From positions 1-52,205 of the forward strand of contig CAMFHA010000007.1 of the NCBI GenBank assembly GCA_945952115.1: a DNA stretch of 52,205 bases, read 5' to 3'. Below, in pieces: positions 29,099 through 39,443 of the stretch. Each line of letters opens with the position of its first letter. Positions within the stretch are counted from its first letter, which is position 1. The notes beneath the pieces are model-generated. The model had not been told where the DNA came from and did no database searches. It saw nothing but the letters and a program-made list of their open reading frames with translations. Both the position numbers and the translations under genes were made by a program. The stretch is from an uncultured Legionella sp. (lineage in GTDB: Bacteria; Pseudomonadota; Gammaproteobacteria; Legionellales; Legionellaceae).

Positions 29099-29950
29099 TC
29101 AGGCTGTCGCGGTTCGTACACAGCGAACACTGTTATAAAACGTTTTGAAAACACTAAGCTCATTGCCGTTATCAAAAAATTGAAATACGGCATTATTATC
29201 ATCACTTTCGGTAGAACTCCAATAAATGCCATTCATGAACCCTGGTAACGCCGCTTGATTTTGATAAAGACAATTAAGCTGATCTTTCGCAGGTAAAAAC
29301 CAATCATTATAACCATTTATAGTGCCTAAGCAGAGATTGGCGGCCGAATTGCTTACACCTGCTGCACTAATTTTTTGTGTATTTGCAGCACCATTGATGG
29401 CGCTTTGTGCTCCAGTTAGGACAGAAAATCCACCCCAAGGTATTCCGTTAATACTGTCACTTGATGCAGCGATAAGATTCATATAAGGGGCTCCCTGTAT
29501 ACAGGCTACGATACCTCCTTGATAGGCTGTCCCAATGCTTGGATAGAGAGACATTTTTTTTGAGGAACTATCGCTTACAGTAAATAAACAAAATCCATTT
29601 GCGACAGGAGTGCAATCAAGTCCTGAGCGTGTAATAATGCGGTTGGGCGTATTAATTCTAATGCCCGCAAATGGATAGACATGATTCGGTATGGTTGTTT
29701 TAATTTTCAAATCAAGTGCTCTAACATTAAAAGTCTGACAACTCACAGGACCTTTTCCATTAAGGCACAGTGTAATATTAATGTTATCGGGTACGCCAGT
29801 AGCACTCACGTTAAATAATGCAATACTAGCATAAGCAGCTTGGTTAACTGCCCATAAAAAAATGAATTGAATAAAGAATTGTTTTAGTGAACCAAATCTA
29901 ACTCTATAAAATCCTTTCTCACAATATCCGTTCATAATAATTCGATCCAA
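29099..29950 (-). CDS. Secreted protein with DUF1566-like C-terminal domain
   Basis: GYNDWFLPAKDQLNCLYQNQ ... YWSSTESDDNNAVFQFFDNG ... VRCVR; N-terminal module shared with 45010-45963. Confidence 0.8.
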   Translation of the reverse strand: MDRIIMNGYCEKGFYRVRFGSLKQFFIQFIFLWAVNQAAYASIALFNVSATGVPDNINITLCLNGKGPVSCQTFNVRALDLKIKTTIPNHVYPFAGIRINTPNRIITRSGLDCTPVANGFCLFTVSDSSSKKMSLYPSIGTAYQGGIVACIQGAPYMNLIAASSDSINGIPWGGFSVLTGAQSAINGAANTQKISAAGVSNSAANLCLGTINGYNDWFLPAKDQLNCLYQNQAALPGFMNGIYWSSTESDDNNAVFQFFDNGNELSVFKTFYNSVRCVRTATA

Positions 29951-30096
29951 TGTTTAAGAAACGCGCTCAATATAATTATTAAGCGCTATTGGTTATTTTC
30001 CGTTCCCAGTATAATCCTTTGCAATTGGTTTCACAAATCTTGATACAATGAAGTAGATTTTAAATTATTTGATTTTTCTAAATTGAGCATTGATTT

Positions 30097-31095
30097 TTAC
30101 ATTAAATCAAGAGATGCATGTCCCGTCATTAAATCATAATTAAATCCTAGATTTTTTTGGCAAGCATTTTTATAAATAGTGCTTGCAATACTAATATCTT
30201 GAATGGCAAGACCTACCGATTTAAAGACAGTTCTTCCTTCACTTTTTAGAAGCATGCTATTTTTCAATGCATGACCTAATTCAATGAGTGCATTAGGATG
30301 AAGCTGGTTTTCTTCAATCGCTTTTATTATTTCGCCGGCCTCTGATAAAGCAGCTTCTTTTTGATCTACAATGAGTTGGGCATTTTTTATAACATCAATA
30401 CTTAGTTCGTGCATCATTTTCGTATGTGAACCAATAGCATTGATATGTACTTCATTTTTAATATCAGCAGAATGAATAAATGCACTATTACTATTGGTTG
30501 CTGTACAAATAATATCAGCATCATTTAAAGCTTCTTTCAGGGTGTTGCTTGCTTCAATGGGATATTGATGTTGATAAGATTGAGCAAACGCAAACGCATT
30601 TTTAGGATTACGCGACCAAACAGTGATTTGTTTAATTGAACGTACAGTGGTAATGGCTTCTAATTGCGTGTGTGCTTGTAAACCTGTACCAATGATACAT
30701 AGGGTGCTTGCTTCTTTTTTTGCTAATAAATCAGTAGCAAGTCCTGATATTGCGCCAGTTCGTAAAGCGGTTAAATAACTAGCATCCATTAATGCTAAAG
30801 GAATTCCAGTATGTGCATCAATTAGAGTAATTGTACCATGAATATTAGGTTGATTATTTAAGATATTATTTGGAAAAGAAGAAACGATTTTAACACCCAG
30901 TTGTTCTTCTTGCTGTAAGTAAGCGGGCATAGTGATGCATACCCCATTATTTTTAGTAATAAGCAAGCTTGTTCTTAGAGGCTGTATCACTTCATTTGAA
31001 GCCAGTTGTAAAAAAGCTTGCTTCATGACGGCAATAGCTTCTTTCATCGATATACATTGTTTAATGTCTGCGACAGAAATTAATTTAATTGGCAT
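30097..31095 (-). CDS. Ornithine cyclodeaminase / mu-crystallin family protein
   Basis: 332 aa; MPAYL, GAISGLATDLLA, CIIGTGLQAHTQLEAI, ADIICTATNS, INAIGSH. Confidence 0.93.
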   Translation of the reverse strand: MPIKLISVADIKQCISMKEAIAVMKQAFLQLASNEVIQPLRTSLLITKNNGVCITMPAYLQQEEQLGVKIVSSFPNNILNNQPNIHGTITLIDAHTGIPLALMDASYLTALRTGAISGLATDLLAKKEASTLCIIGTGLQAHTQLEAITTVRSIKQITVWSRNPKNAFAFAQSYQHQYPIEASNTLKEALNDADIICTATNSNSAFIHSADIKNEVHINAIGSHTKMMHELSIDVIKNAQLIVDQKEAALSEAGEIIKAIEENQLHPNALIELGHALKNSMLLKSEGRTVFKSVGLAIQDISIASTIYKNACQKNLGFNYDLMTGHASLDLM

Positions 31096-31198
31096 GATGA
31101 CCTCGATAGTTTTGAATAAATAAATAAAATGTCAGCGATTACAAAGGCATCCACTTCATTCTTATTTAGTATGTTTAATTGAGAGTCTTGAAGTATGA

Positions 31199-32098
31199 TT
31201 AAATTCTACTTAATTTATCAATAGATTGTTCTATATTTTGAATATGTTTTGCTGAGTCCGTACTTGTTAAAGCAAATAATAAACTTTTGTAGCCAGGTGA
31301 CGAATAATAGGCATATCCTGTAGCAATAATATTTCCAACACCTGCTGTGGTGATCAGTAATCCTACATGCATCATAATATTTGCTAAAATATTTTTCCAG
31401 CCACGATGTTTTTCTAAAGTCTCTCGGACTTCAAATATTGCATTAGTGCAATTTGATTTAAATACATCAAAAGCCTGATTTTTATTAGAAGATAGTAAAT
31501 ATTCTAGATAATAAGCGGATAATTTTTGATGCAATTGAGTTGCTTTATTAAATGCTTCGATTTCATCTCTATTTTGAAATGATTGAGCCTTAATTCTGAT
31601 AGCATGAATTAAACGAGCCAAGCCAAATTCGTTTTGATTAAGGTAGAAATTATTTTGTATGTCAGAGTATTTTCGAACTTCTTCCCCTGAAAAAGGATCA
31701 ATAAAATTAATTTTTAGATTGCCTTCAAATACCATGTTTTGCAAATCGGGGCTCATTTGCACAATTCGTGCTGTTAATGGTGATAAATAAATTGCTGCTT
31801 TATTGTATGTTTTATCATCGCAAATTATTTTTCTGATAACTGGAATTAATAAAGCGTCAGTAGCGTGCTCTAAAAGAATAAAAATTAATTCTAAGTCGGC
31901 ACCTTCTGGATCGGTTAGAGCATAACAGGCTAATTCAATCGCATGATTGTTTTTTTTATTTTGTGAGGAGGGGTAGGTTTTAAAATAAAAATGAAGATTA
32001 TCTTTAGAGTTTGGGATCTCATCGCTGAAACCGAATGCTTTTATTCCTTCTTTAAATTTCTGCTTATCAAAACTAAGTAAAGACACCAATGCTCTCAT
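31199..32098 (-). CDS. Hypothetical 299-aa protein
   Basis: Open frame; predicted C-terminal hydrophobic segment; no recognised family. Confidence 0.55.
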   Translation of the reverse strand: MRALVSLLSFDKQKFKEGIKAFGFSDEIPNSKDNLHFYFKTYPSSQNKKNNHAIELACYALTDPEGADLELIFILLEHATDALLIPVIRKIICDDKTYNKAAIYLSPLTARIVQMSPDLQNMVFEGNLKINFIDPFSGEEVRKYSDIQNNFYLNQNEFGLARLIHAIRIKAQSFQNRDEIEAFNKATQLHQKLSAYYLEYLLSSNKNQAFDVFKSNCTNAIFEVRETLEKHRGWKNILANIMMHVGLLITTAGVGNIIATGYAYYSSPGYKSLLFALTSTDSAKHIQNIEQSIDKLSRI

Positions 32099-32545
32099 TA
32101 AATAATCAAATAGGTTTTTATTTTATCAATAATTGCGAAATTTGTAAAATAAACAAACACATTCAATTATTCAAGCAATTGAAGAGTACATAGAACATCG
32201 TTGACAAATATAGCAACGTTGTTCTATACCCAAAATGTTTCAAGATCTTGTTCAATTATAGAAATAATTCCAAAATTCATTATTGCTCCTCAGATTTAAT
32301 TATTTAGACGCTCGTTTTCTTCCTGATGTTAAATAATGAATCATACCTCCTGAAGCTCAGTATTTATTATTTTCAATGGTGGCTAAATAGTTTTGACCTC
32401 GTTTTTCTAATAAGTTCCAATAATAGACTTCTTTCGAAACTCTACTGCAGAGGCAAATTGCTTCGTCGATTCGGTGCTCGAATCCTCATGTGCTTGCGTG
32501 TACACACCGGTTCTCCGCTCCGAGTCTCCTCGCACTTTGCTCTCT

Positions 32546-33013
32546 CTAATTTAGAGCTTGAATTTCTACCATAGCAGTACTTGTGATTCCCAAACGACGT
32601 GCTGCTCCATAAGAAAGATCGATAATGCGTGAACTATGGAAGGGGCCACGATCATTAATACGAACCACCACTGTTCGTCCATTTTTTATATTTTTAACTC
32701 GTACTCGGGTATTGAAGGGAAGCGTAGGATGCGCAGCCGTCATAGAATGCATATTGTAGCGTTCTCCATTAGAGGTTTTGCGTTTATGAAAACGTTTGCC
32801 ATAAAAAGAAGCTAGTCCTCGTGCTTTATATCCTTTTGCAGATTTAAGCGGCGTATATACTTTCCCCTTAACTTTATAAGAAGGCATATCAGGAGTTGTT
32901 TTTACACAAGCGCTTAAACTAAATATTAGAGCTGTAATAATAAAATAGTGTATGGTTTTAATAGTCAATCTCATGCTTATCCTTAAATACCAAATGAGCA
33001 TGCACCATAACAT
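32546..33013 (-). CDS. rlpA: Septal ring lytic transglycosylase RlpA-like
   Basis: GLASFYGKRFHKRKTSNGERYNMHSMTAAHPTLPFNTRVRVKNIKNGRTVVVRINDRGPF. Confidence 0.93.
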   Translation of the reverse strand: MLWCMLIWYLRISMRLTIKTIHYFIITALIFSLSACVKTTPDMPSYKVKGKVYTPLKSAKGYKARGLASFYGKRFHKRKTSNGERYNMHSMTAAHPTLPFNTRVRVKNIKNGRTVVVRINDRGPFHSSRIIDLSYGAARRLGITSTAMVEIQALN

Positions 33014-33241
33014 ATTGATTAAAATCTAGCGACACTACGTTCAATTAAATTTAGTTCTTTGTCAATTATGAGCGTCAGTTGGACTTAAAATATTAGGTGC
33101 AAAAGCTATTCTTATTCAAGGTTCATGAACCTAGCCTTCAGCATCTATAATGCGATAGATTGTTGACATTTATGCTATTTAGGCCAAGATAGTAGGCACA
33201 TTAATATCCTTTGTGCCTTCGTTGATAATTTTTTGATAGAG

Positions 33242-33358
33242 ATGAGCAAGAATTCTTCTAACCTAGTTAATAAGTTCACAGATTATTCTTGTGACCAAAT
33301 CCTAACTCAATTGTTTGAAGCTCAAGCCTTAGGTGCACCAGATAATATAACGATGTAG
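33242..33358 (+). pseudogene. Possible PP2C-type phosphatase C-terminal remnant
   Basis: 38-aa frame ending CDQILTQLFEAQALGAPDNITM*, resembles the PP2C terminal GAPDNIT motif. Confidence 0.35.
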
Positions 33359-33363
33359 AGAAT

Positions 33364-34122
33364 ATGAAAATGCTTATGAATAAACCATCTTGTGTGAGTT
33401 ATTTTCTTAGAAATGAAGCAGCAACTGTTAGGTTGTTTTGTTTTCATTACGCGGGAGGTAACGCTAATGTATTCAATAAATGGCATGCCTTTTTGCCCAA
33501 AAATTTGGAAGTCGTTGCTATCCAGTTACCTGGTCGAATGAGTTTATCTACAATGAGGCCTTGTACAGATATAGGCACTGCTATAACTTATTTATCCAAG
33601 AATATATTGTCTTATTTAATAGAAAAGCCTTTTATATTCTTTGGACATAGTTTGGGCGGCCTTATCAGTTTTGAATTAGCCCGTTTTATGCAAACTTATC
33701 ATGGAATAACACCAAGGAAATTAATTACTACTGCTTGTCGTCCTCCTAGAAAGCCCAGAGGGGAAAAAAAAATTTCCACCTTATCCGAACAAGGCATTAT
33801 TGAAGAGTTAATTGCTTATAATCACACACCTCGTGAATTGCTTGAAAACTCAGAGCTAATGCAAATTGCTTTACCCATTATAAGAGCCGATTTTGCAATT
33901 AATGAATCGTACAGTTATCAACCAGGCCAATTACTGAATTGTCCAATCACTGTCTATGGTGGAATTGATGATTCAACTGTTAAACAAAGAGAACTAGATG
34001 ATTGGTGCATAGAAACTAAGGATCAGTTTAAACTGCAAATGTTTTCTGGCGATCATTTTTTTGTCTTTAAACAGCAGCAAAGTTTTTTACATCAATTAAG
34101 GTTTGAGCTAGAAAATGATTGA
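33364..34122 (+). CDS. Type II thioesterase (NRPS/PKS-associated family)
   Basis: LFCFHYAGGNANVFNKW, AIQLPGR, FFGHSLGGLISFELAR, GDHFF. Confidence 0.92.
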   Translation: MKMLMNKPSCVSYFLRNEAATVRLFCFHYAGGNANVFNKWHAFLPKNLEVVAIQLPGRMSLSTMRPCTDIGTAITYLSKNILSYLIEKPFIFFGHSLGGLISFELARFMQTYHGITPRKLITTACRPPRKPRGEKKISTLSEQGIIEELIAYNHTPRELLENSELMQIALPIIRADFAINESYSYQPGQLLNCPITVYGGIDDSTVKQRELDDWCIETKDQFKLQMFSGDHFFVFKQQQSFLHQLRFELEND

Positions 34123-34144
34123 TAATCACTAATAGAAGAAAATA

Positions 34145-34310
34145 ATATACCTTTCACGAATGAGTTTTAGGGTTTTAGGCGACTTGATTTTTTTGTTTAG
34201 GCTACGTTTAAAAGCGAGTAATAGTCTACTCTATTGCGAGTTTTTAAACGTAGCCTAAACGGAAAAAGCAATAGCATCAAATCCTAAAATTCGTTTGTGG
34301 AAGGTATATA
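34145..34310. repeat. Nested palindrome A, about 166 bp
   Basis: Outer ATATACCTTTCACGAATGAGTTTTAGG / CCTAAAATTCGTTTGTGGAAGGTATAT; inner perfect 19-bp GTTTAGGCTACGTTTAAAA / TTTTAAACGTAGCCTAAAC. Confidence 0.85.
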
Positions 34311-34495
34311 ATATCAACAGATTAAGTTCATTATAAAATGAATTTCTACTTTGTATATTTATTGTTAACCATTAAGCAGGCTCAAATCGTTCAAGTAATC
34401 TCATTTTTAGTCTTTCCACTAATGCTAAGTTAGCTTTTTTAGAACTACTTGAGCCAAAAGCTGGTGCAGGGTCATTATTTCTTTGCTAGAAATTC

Positions 34496-35272
34496 TTACC
34501 AAGCAGGTATAGCCGAATCACCAAATAATTCTTTAGCTTTTTTCTTAACTTCTTCGGAGTTAAGCGATTGCACGAATAAATCTAATTGAGGTCGTTTGTT
34601 GCTATCGCGTTTAATTACAATAATATTTGCATAAGGTGAATTTTTGTCTTCAGTAAATAAAGCATTTTTAGATGGACTTAAACCAGCAGGTAATGCAAAG
34701 GTGGTATTAATTATTGCGGCATCAACATCAGGTAATACACGCGGTAATTGTGCTGCATCCATTTCTTTAAATCGTAATTTTTTAGGATTATCATCCAATT
34801 CTGGAATTCCTTTATTGCTCGTGTTTTTTAAGGTAATTAATCCTGTTTTTTCTAATAGTAAAAAAGCACGCGTTTCATTACTTGGGTCATTAGGTACAGC
34901 AATAATACTGTTATCAGGTAGATCGTTTAAAGTTTTATATTTTTTCGAATAGATACCCATTGGATAAACAAAAGTCCGGCCAATAGATTGAAAATCATAA
35001 CCATGAGTAAGCATTGAGGCTTTTAAATAAGGTAAATGTTGATATACATTGGCATCTAAACTGCCATCTTGTAGTGCTTCATTAGGTAAATTGTAGTCAT
35101 TAAACTCTACAATTTTAATGGTTAAACCATGTTTTTTTTCCGCCACTTGTTTTGCTGTTTCAATAATCTCTGTTTCTGGTCCTGCAATAGTTCCAATAAC
35201 TAAAGTATTAGGAGAGGGTTTATTACAAGCCACTAAGCTTAAGACTAAAATAAGACAACTTAAAATACGCAT
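34496..35272 (-). CDS. metQ: D-methionine ABC transporter substrate-binding lipoprotein
   Basis: Lipobox LVACN; GTIAGPETEIIETAKQVAEKKHGL, QHLPYL, AIPNDPSNE-like VPNDPSNETRA. Confidence 0.94.
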   Translation of the reverse strand: MRILSCLILVLSLVACNKPSPNTLVIGTIAGPETEIIETAKQVAEKKHGLTIKIVEFNDYNLPNEALQDGSLDANVYQHLPYLKASMLTHGYDFQSIGRTFVYPMGIYSKKYKTLNDLPDNSIIAVPNDPSNETRAFLLLEKTGLITLKNTSNKGIPELDDNPKKLRFKEMDAAQLPRVLPDVDAAIINTTFALPAGLSPSKNALFTEDKNSPYANIIVIKRDSNKRPQLDLFVQSLNSEEVKKKAKELFGDSAIPAW

Positions 35273-35292
35273 ATTTTGATACTCCTTGAGGG

Positions 35293-35940
35293 CTAGTGTT
35301 TTGTAAAACGTGCAGCTAAATAATCACCTAACATTTGTAGAAGTTGCACCATAATGATTAACACCACTACGGTAGAAATCATTATTCCTGCGTCAAAACG
35401 TTGATAACCATGATTAATAGCTAAGGTCCCTAATCCACCAGCGCCCACTGTTCCTGCCATAGCAGAATAGTTAATTAAGGTAATTGCTGTTACAGTAATC
35501 GCATGAATAATACCCGCTTTTGCTTCGGGCAGTAAAATATGTATAATAATTTGCTGGGCGCTAGCCCCCATCGAATAACCAGTTTCTATAAGACCCTTAG
35601 GTAAGGCCTGATATACATTATCAATAAGGCGAGCAAAAAAAGGAGTTGCTCCTAAGGTTAGAGGAACAATAGCTGCATTCATTCCAATTGAAGTTCCTAC
35701 TATAAGGCGTGTAAAAGGTATAATAGCGACTAATAAAATAATAAAGGGAATGGAGCGAGTGGTATTAATCAATGCAGAAAGAAATTGATGGAGCTTGGGA
35801 TTTGGTTTTATTGCTTTAGTTGAATAAAGAAGCGTTCCTAGAGGAAGTCCTAAGATAATAGCGAAGAGGGTACTTAGAGTAACCATGTATAAGGTTTCGC
35901 CAGTAGCTGTTAATAAATCATATACCATCGGATAGGACAT
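35293..35940 (-). CDS. metI: Methionine ABC transporter permease
   Basis: [45 protein letters not shown]. Confidence 0.95.
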   Translation of the reverse strand: MSYPMVYDLLTATGETLYMVTLSTLFAIILGLPLGTLLYSTKAIKPNPKLHQFLSALINTTRSIPFIILLVAIIPFTRLIVGTSIGMNAAIVPLTLGATPFFARLIDNVYQALPKGLIETGYSMGASAQQIIIHILLPEAKAGIIHAITVTAITLINYSAMAGTVGAGGLGTLAINHGYQRFDAGIMISTVVVLIIMVQLLQMLGDYLAARFTKH

Positions 35941-36943
35941 AACCTAAAATCTCCACTGTTAATCCAGACTGCTCACAACGTGTTATAAAATCTTCAAGTA
36001 GCAACTGGTGAGCGATTAGTTCAACGACAAGCACTCCACAAATGGTCGTGTCAAAACTATCAATGTTAGCTAACAAAATATTAATATCGATTTTTAATTC
36101 TCTGCTGGTTTGACTTATGAACGGTATAGTTGCTTCCATTCCTTTAAAAAATAAGCGTACTAAGGGTTTATCCGTGACATAAGAAGCAAGCTTATCTTTT
36201 AACCAAGAAGGAAGTGCAGGACTAAGTTGTTTATAAAATAGTGCACGAGCAATACCATCTTCTTTGTTAAACATCTCAGCTAAAGAGGTCGTTTCTACAA
36301 TTCTACTATTTTCTATTACAGCAACACGTTTACAAATTCGTTTAACCACTTCCATTTCATGGGTAATTAAAACAATCGTTATCCCATATAAGCCATTAAT
36401 TTTTTGTAAGAGATTTAATATTGCTTCAGTCGTTTCTGGATCAAGCGCAGAAGTCGCCTCATCGCAAAGGAGTATCTTAGGTGAACAGCTTAAAGCGCGT
36501 GCAATAGCAACTCGTTGTTTTTGCCCTCCACTAAGTTGTGAAGGATAAGCTTGAGCTTTATCTGTTAACTCTACAATAGGAAGTAATTCTTCAATTTTTA
36601 GTTTAATGGATTCTTCATCTAATCCTTGAATACGCATAGGAAGTGCAATATTTTCATAAACGGTCTTTGAGCTTAATAAATTAAATTGTTGAAAAATCAT
36701 TCCTATTTTATGACGAGCATCGGCTAATTTCTTTCTGGATAATGATAATAAATCTTGCCCATCAATAATTACTTTGCCTTGATCTGGACGCTCTAATAAA
36801 TTGAGGCATCGTAATAATGTGGATTTTCCAGCGCCACTTTTACCAATAATTCCAAAAATTTCCCCTTCTTGAATAAACAAGTTAATATCTTGTATGGCTG
36901 CTTTGCCTGAAAAAGATTTAGTGACATCACTTAATTCAATCAT
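35918..36943 (-). CDS. metN: Methionine ABC transporter ATP-binding protein with C-terminal NIL-like domain
   Basis: [52 protein letters not shown]. Confidence 0.95.
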   Translation of the reverse strand: MIELSDVTKSFSGKAAIQDINLFIQEGEIFGIIGKSGAGKSTLLRCLNLLERPDQGKVIIDGQDLLSLSRKKLADARHKIGMIFQQFNLLSSKTVYENIALPMRIQGLDEESIKLKIEELLPIVELTDKAQAYPSQLSGGQKQRVAIARALSCSPKILLCDEATSALDPETTEAILNLLQKINGLYGITIVLITHEMEVVKRICKRVAVIENSRIVETTSLAEMFNKEDGIARALFYKQLSPALPSWLKDKLASYVTDKPLVRLFFKGMEATIPFISQTSRELKIDINILLANIDSFDTTICGVLVVELIAHQLLLEDFITRCEQSGLTVEILGYVLSDGI

Positions 36944-37232
36944 TAGTAAAACCTAAGAGTACAGTTACGATGTGGCTGAAAGAGGGGATATAAAAGAATG
37001 CCGCTTTAGCCGTATTTACAAAAGAGATAAGTCTTTTGAGCGTCCGCAAGCTGATTAATTTCAAATCGACGCTGGTTATCAGTATATATGAATTAGTCAA
37101 ATAAGCAACGGGATAGTTTCAATTTTGCGCCAGATCTGTAATTTAACCCAAAATTCCTGCACTTTGTGTCCTTAATAATTTTTGCGACAAAGTCCTTATG
37201 TTGATTTGTGCTAGCTGTTTACTGAGGTCTGC

Positions 37233-38366
37233 TTAGTTGAAATTAAAGTAATAACTCGCATCAATGGGCTCAAATTCTACTTCTTCCCGACTTTTCAACA
37301 TGTCTTTTAGCTCACATATAGGTAAACAGAAACGCTCTAAGTAAGGTTCAGTTTGGTGAAGGTCAATGAGTAGTGCGGCTGACTCATCATCATTTTCGAT
37401 TAAAATACGCTCTGCTAAAGTATAAATATCTTTTTTTGAATGCTTAAAAACATCTATTTGATATTTTAAAAATAAATCAAACATGGGTTTGCATGGTAAA
37501 AGCCTTGAATGAATAGGCTCGGCCCAATGAGATAGGCTGACTAAAGATAATTGTGTATCTGTAATTTCTTTTTTAAAATCTTCATAAGAAATATCGGCAT
37601 TGCAGAGTCGATCTTTCCAAATAGTATATTGCGTGGTATCTCCGTCAAAAAAGTAAAATAGATAACGTGCTTTTTTAAAAAATAAAGCAATCTCTATACG
37701 AAGTGCTTCATTCACTCCGAATTCGGAAATTTTATTATTCGTATAAGGATTGATTTTTTCTCCTTTTTTAGCTTCGAAATACTTCATGAGGGCTTCTTGC
37801 TCACAAGGGCCTTGTCCATCAACAAAATAAGGAATATCAATTTCGGAATCTGTTAAAAAGCATTTATATTTTTGGGGAATAAGTTCTTTGAGTAAATTAA
37901 TTTCTTTGGCAATATATTCGTGGTTTGAATGCAGCGTATATTCTACTTTCACTTTCTGCATACCAGGAATTTTAAAAAGCTTGATTAATTTTAATAAATC
38001 AATTAAGTCCGATTCAGTAGGCTCTTTTTTTCCTAACTTTTCAATCAATTCAATGATTAATTTATTATCTTCTAACACTGATGCATTCAGATTTTTGCGT
38101 AGAGAAACAATAAAAGCTTGTATAAGCACATTAGCACTCAAACCTTGTTGCAATGTAGTTTCGTTCAAATCTTTTTCTAAAAACCTCACGGATTTAGCAA
38201 ACTTAGAGAGCTGGTTAAGTGGATCGTAATATTGATAAGCTCCATTTGAATTACGCTGTAGCTGATATTCTACTCGGAAAAGAGTTATTCCACTTGCAGC
38301 ATTATGAAAAACTGCGGGGTAATATAAAGTGCCATCTTTATTGACCATGTGAATTTTAATTTGCAT
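37233..38366 (-). CDS. Hypothetical 377-aa protein
   Basis: Open frame; no recognised domain. Confidence 0.55.
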   Translation of the reverse strand: MQIKIHMVNKDGTLYYPAVFHNAASGITLFRVEYQLQRNSNGAYQYYDPLNQLSKFAKSVRFLEKDLNETTLQQGLSANVLIQAFIVSLRKNLNASVLEDNKLIIELIEKLGKKEPTESDLIDLLKLIKLFKIPGMQKVKVEYTLHSNHEYIAKEINLLKELIPQKYKCFLTDSEIDIPYFVDGQGPCEQEALMKYFEAKKGEKINPYTNNKISEFGVNEALRIEIALFFKKARYLFYFFDGDTTQYTIWKDRLCNADISYEDFKKEITDTQLSLVSLSHWAEPIHSRLLPCKPMFDLFLKYQIDVFKHSKKDIYTLAERILIENDDESAALLIDLHQTEPYLERFCLPICELKDMLKSREEVEFEPIDASYYFNFN

Positions 38367-38459
38367 AATTATATATTAATTAATCATTAAGTTTTTTATT
38401 TTTTCATAAATAACGGAAAATTACAATCCTTTATTGTTCAGGCAGTTTCAATTTTTACT

Positions 38460-39332
38460 TCAGGTTGAACTCTTCTTATGCTCGATTTTATGTACAATAA
38501 AATCTATAAATTTTCTAATTTTAGGTTGTAGGTATTTGCCTTTTTTATAAAACAAATAAAGTGGTTGAGCTGATTCTTCATGCTGTGTCAACACTTTTAC
38601 TAAAGCACCTTGCATTATATGCTCTTCTACCATTTCCTTAAAAACTCGAATTATACCAATCCCTTGTATACCCGCGTTTATGATAGCTTGAGTATTGTTT
38701 AATAAAAGCTTTGGTGTGAAGTTAACTTTTACACCAAAGCCCAAAGGATCATTAGAGTGAATAATGACATGATGCTCATCTAATTGATCAAAAGTTGAAG
38801 GTATGCCATAGTGGCGAAGATATTCAGGAGAAGCACAATATATATACTGTGATGATATAATTTTACGGGCACTATATTGATCAATCGACCATTCTCGGAT
38901 GCCAACTATCAAATCTCTATTTTCCACTAATAAGTCAGGAAGTCTATCCATTAGATCTATATCAATAGTTAAATCTGGATATAAAGACATGAACTCGGAG
39001 AGATGAGGAATAATGTATGTTTCACCTATATAAACAGGAGAGCAAATGCTTAGCTTGCCTCTAACTACTCCATTATATGCCGCAATTTGCTCTTCAATAT
39101 GTCTATGCATCGCTATAAAGGATTTATATTCTTGATAAAGAATGCTACCTAATTCCGATAAAGTTACAATGCGCGTTGTGCGATAAAACAAGCAGCCATT
39201 AACTTCAGCTTCTAATAATTTAATTTGTTTGCCAATAGCTGCTGCACTAAGACCAAGCTTATCGGCGGCTTTAACAAAACTACCTAATTCAGAAACCAAT
39301 AAAAAAGTTTGTATTTGTTCTAATGTTTTCAT
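38460..39332 (-). CDS. LysR-family transcriptional regulator
   Basis: LEQIQTFLLVSELGSFVKAADKLGLSAAAIGKQIKLLEAEVNGCLFYRTTR. Confidence 0.94.
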   Translation of the reverse strand: MKTLEQIQTFLLVSELGSFVKAADKLGLSAAAIGKQIKLLEAEVNGCLFYRTTRIVTLSELGSILYQEYKSFIAMHRHIEEQIAAYNGVVRGKLSICSPVYIGETYIIPHLSEFMSLYPDLTIDIDLMDRLPDLLVENRDLIVGIREWSIDQYSARKIISSQYIYCASPEYLRHYGIPSTFDQLDEHHVIIHSNDPLGFGVKVNFTPKLLLNNTQAIINAGIQGIGIIRVFKEMVEEHIMQGALVKVLTQHEESAQPLYLFYKKGKYLQPKIRKFIDFIVHKIEHKKSST

Positions 39333-39443
39333 AAATCATTATAAACTTTAAGTTTATATAGTAACAATTTTTTTGTTAATTATATATGCCATGAAATTTA
39401 TTATAATACATTATGAATATAAAATAATCATGGTATTTATTTT

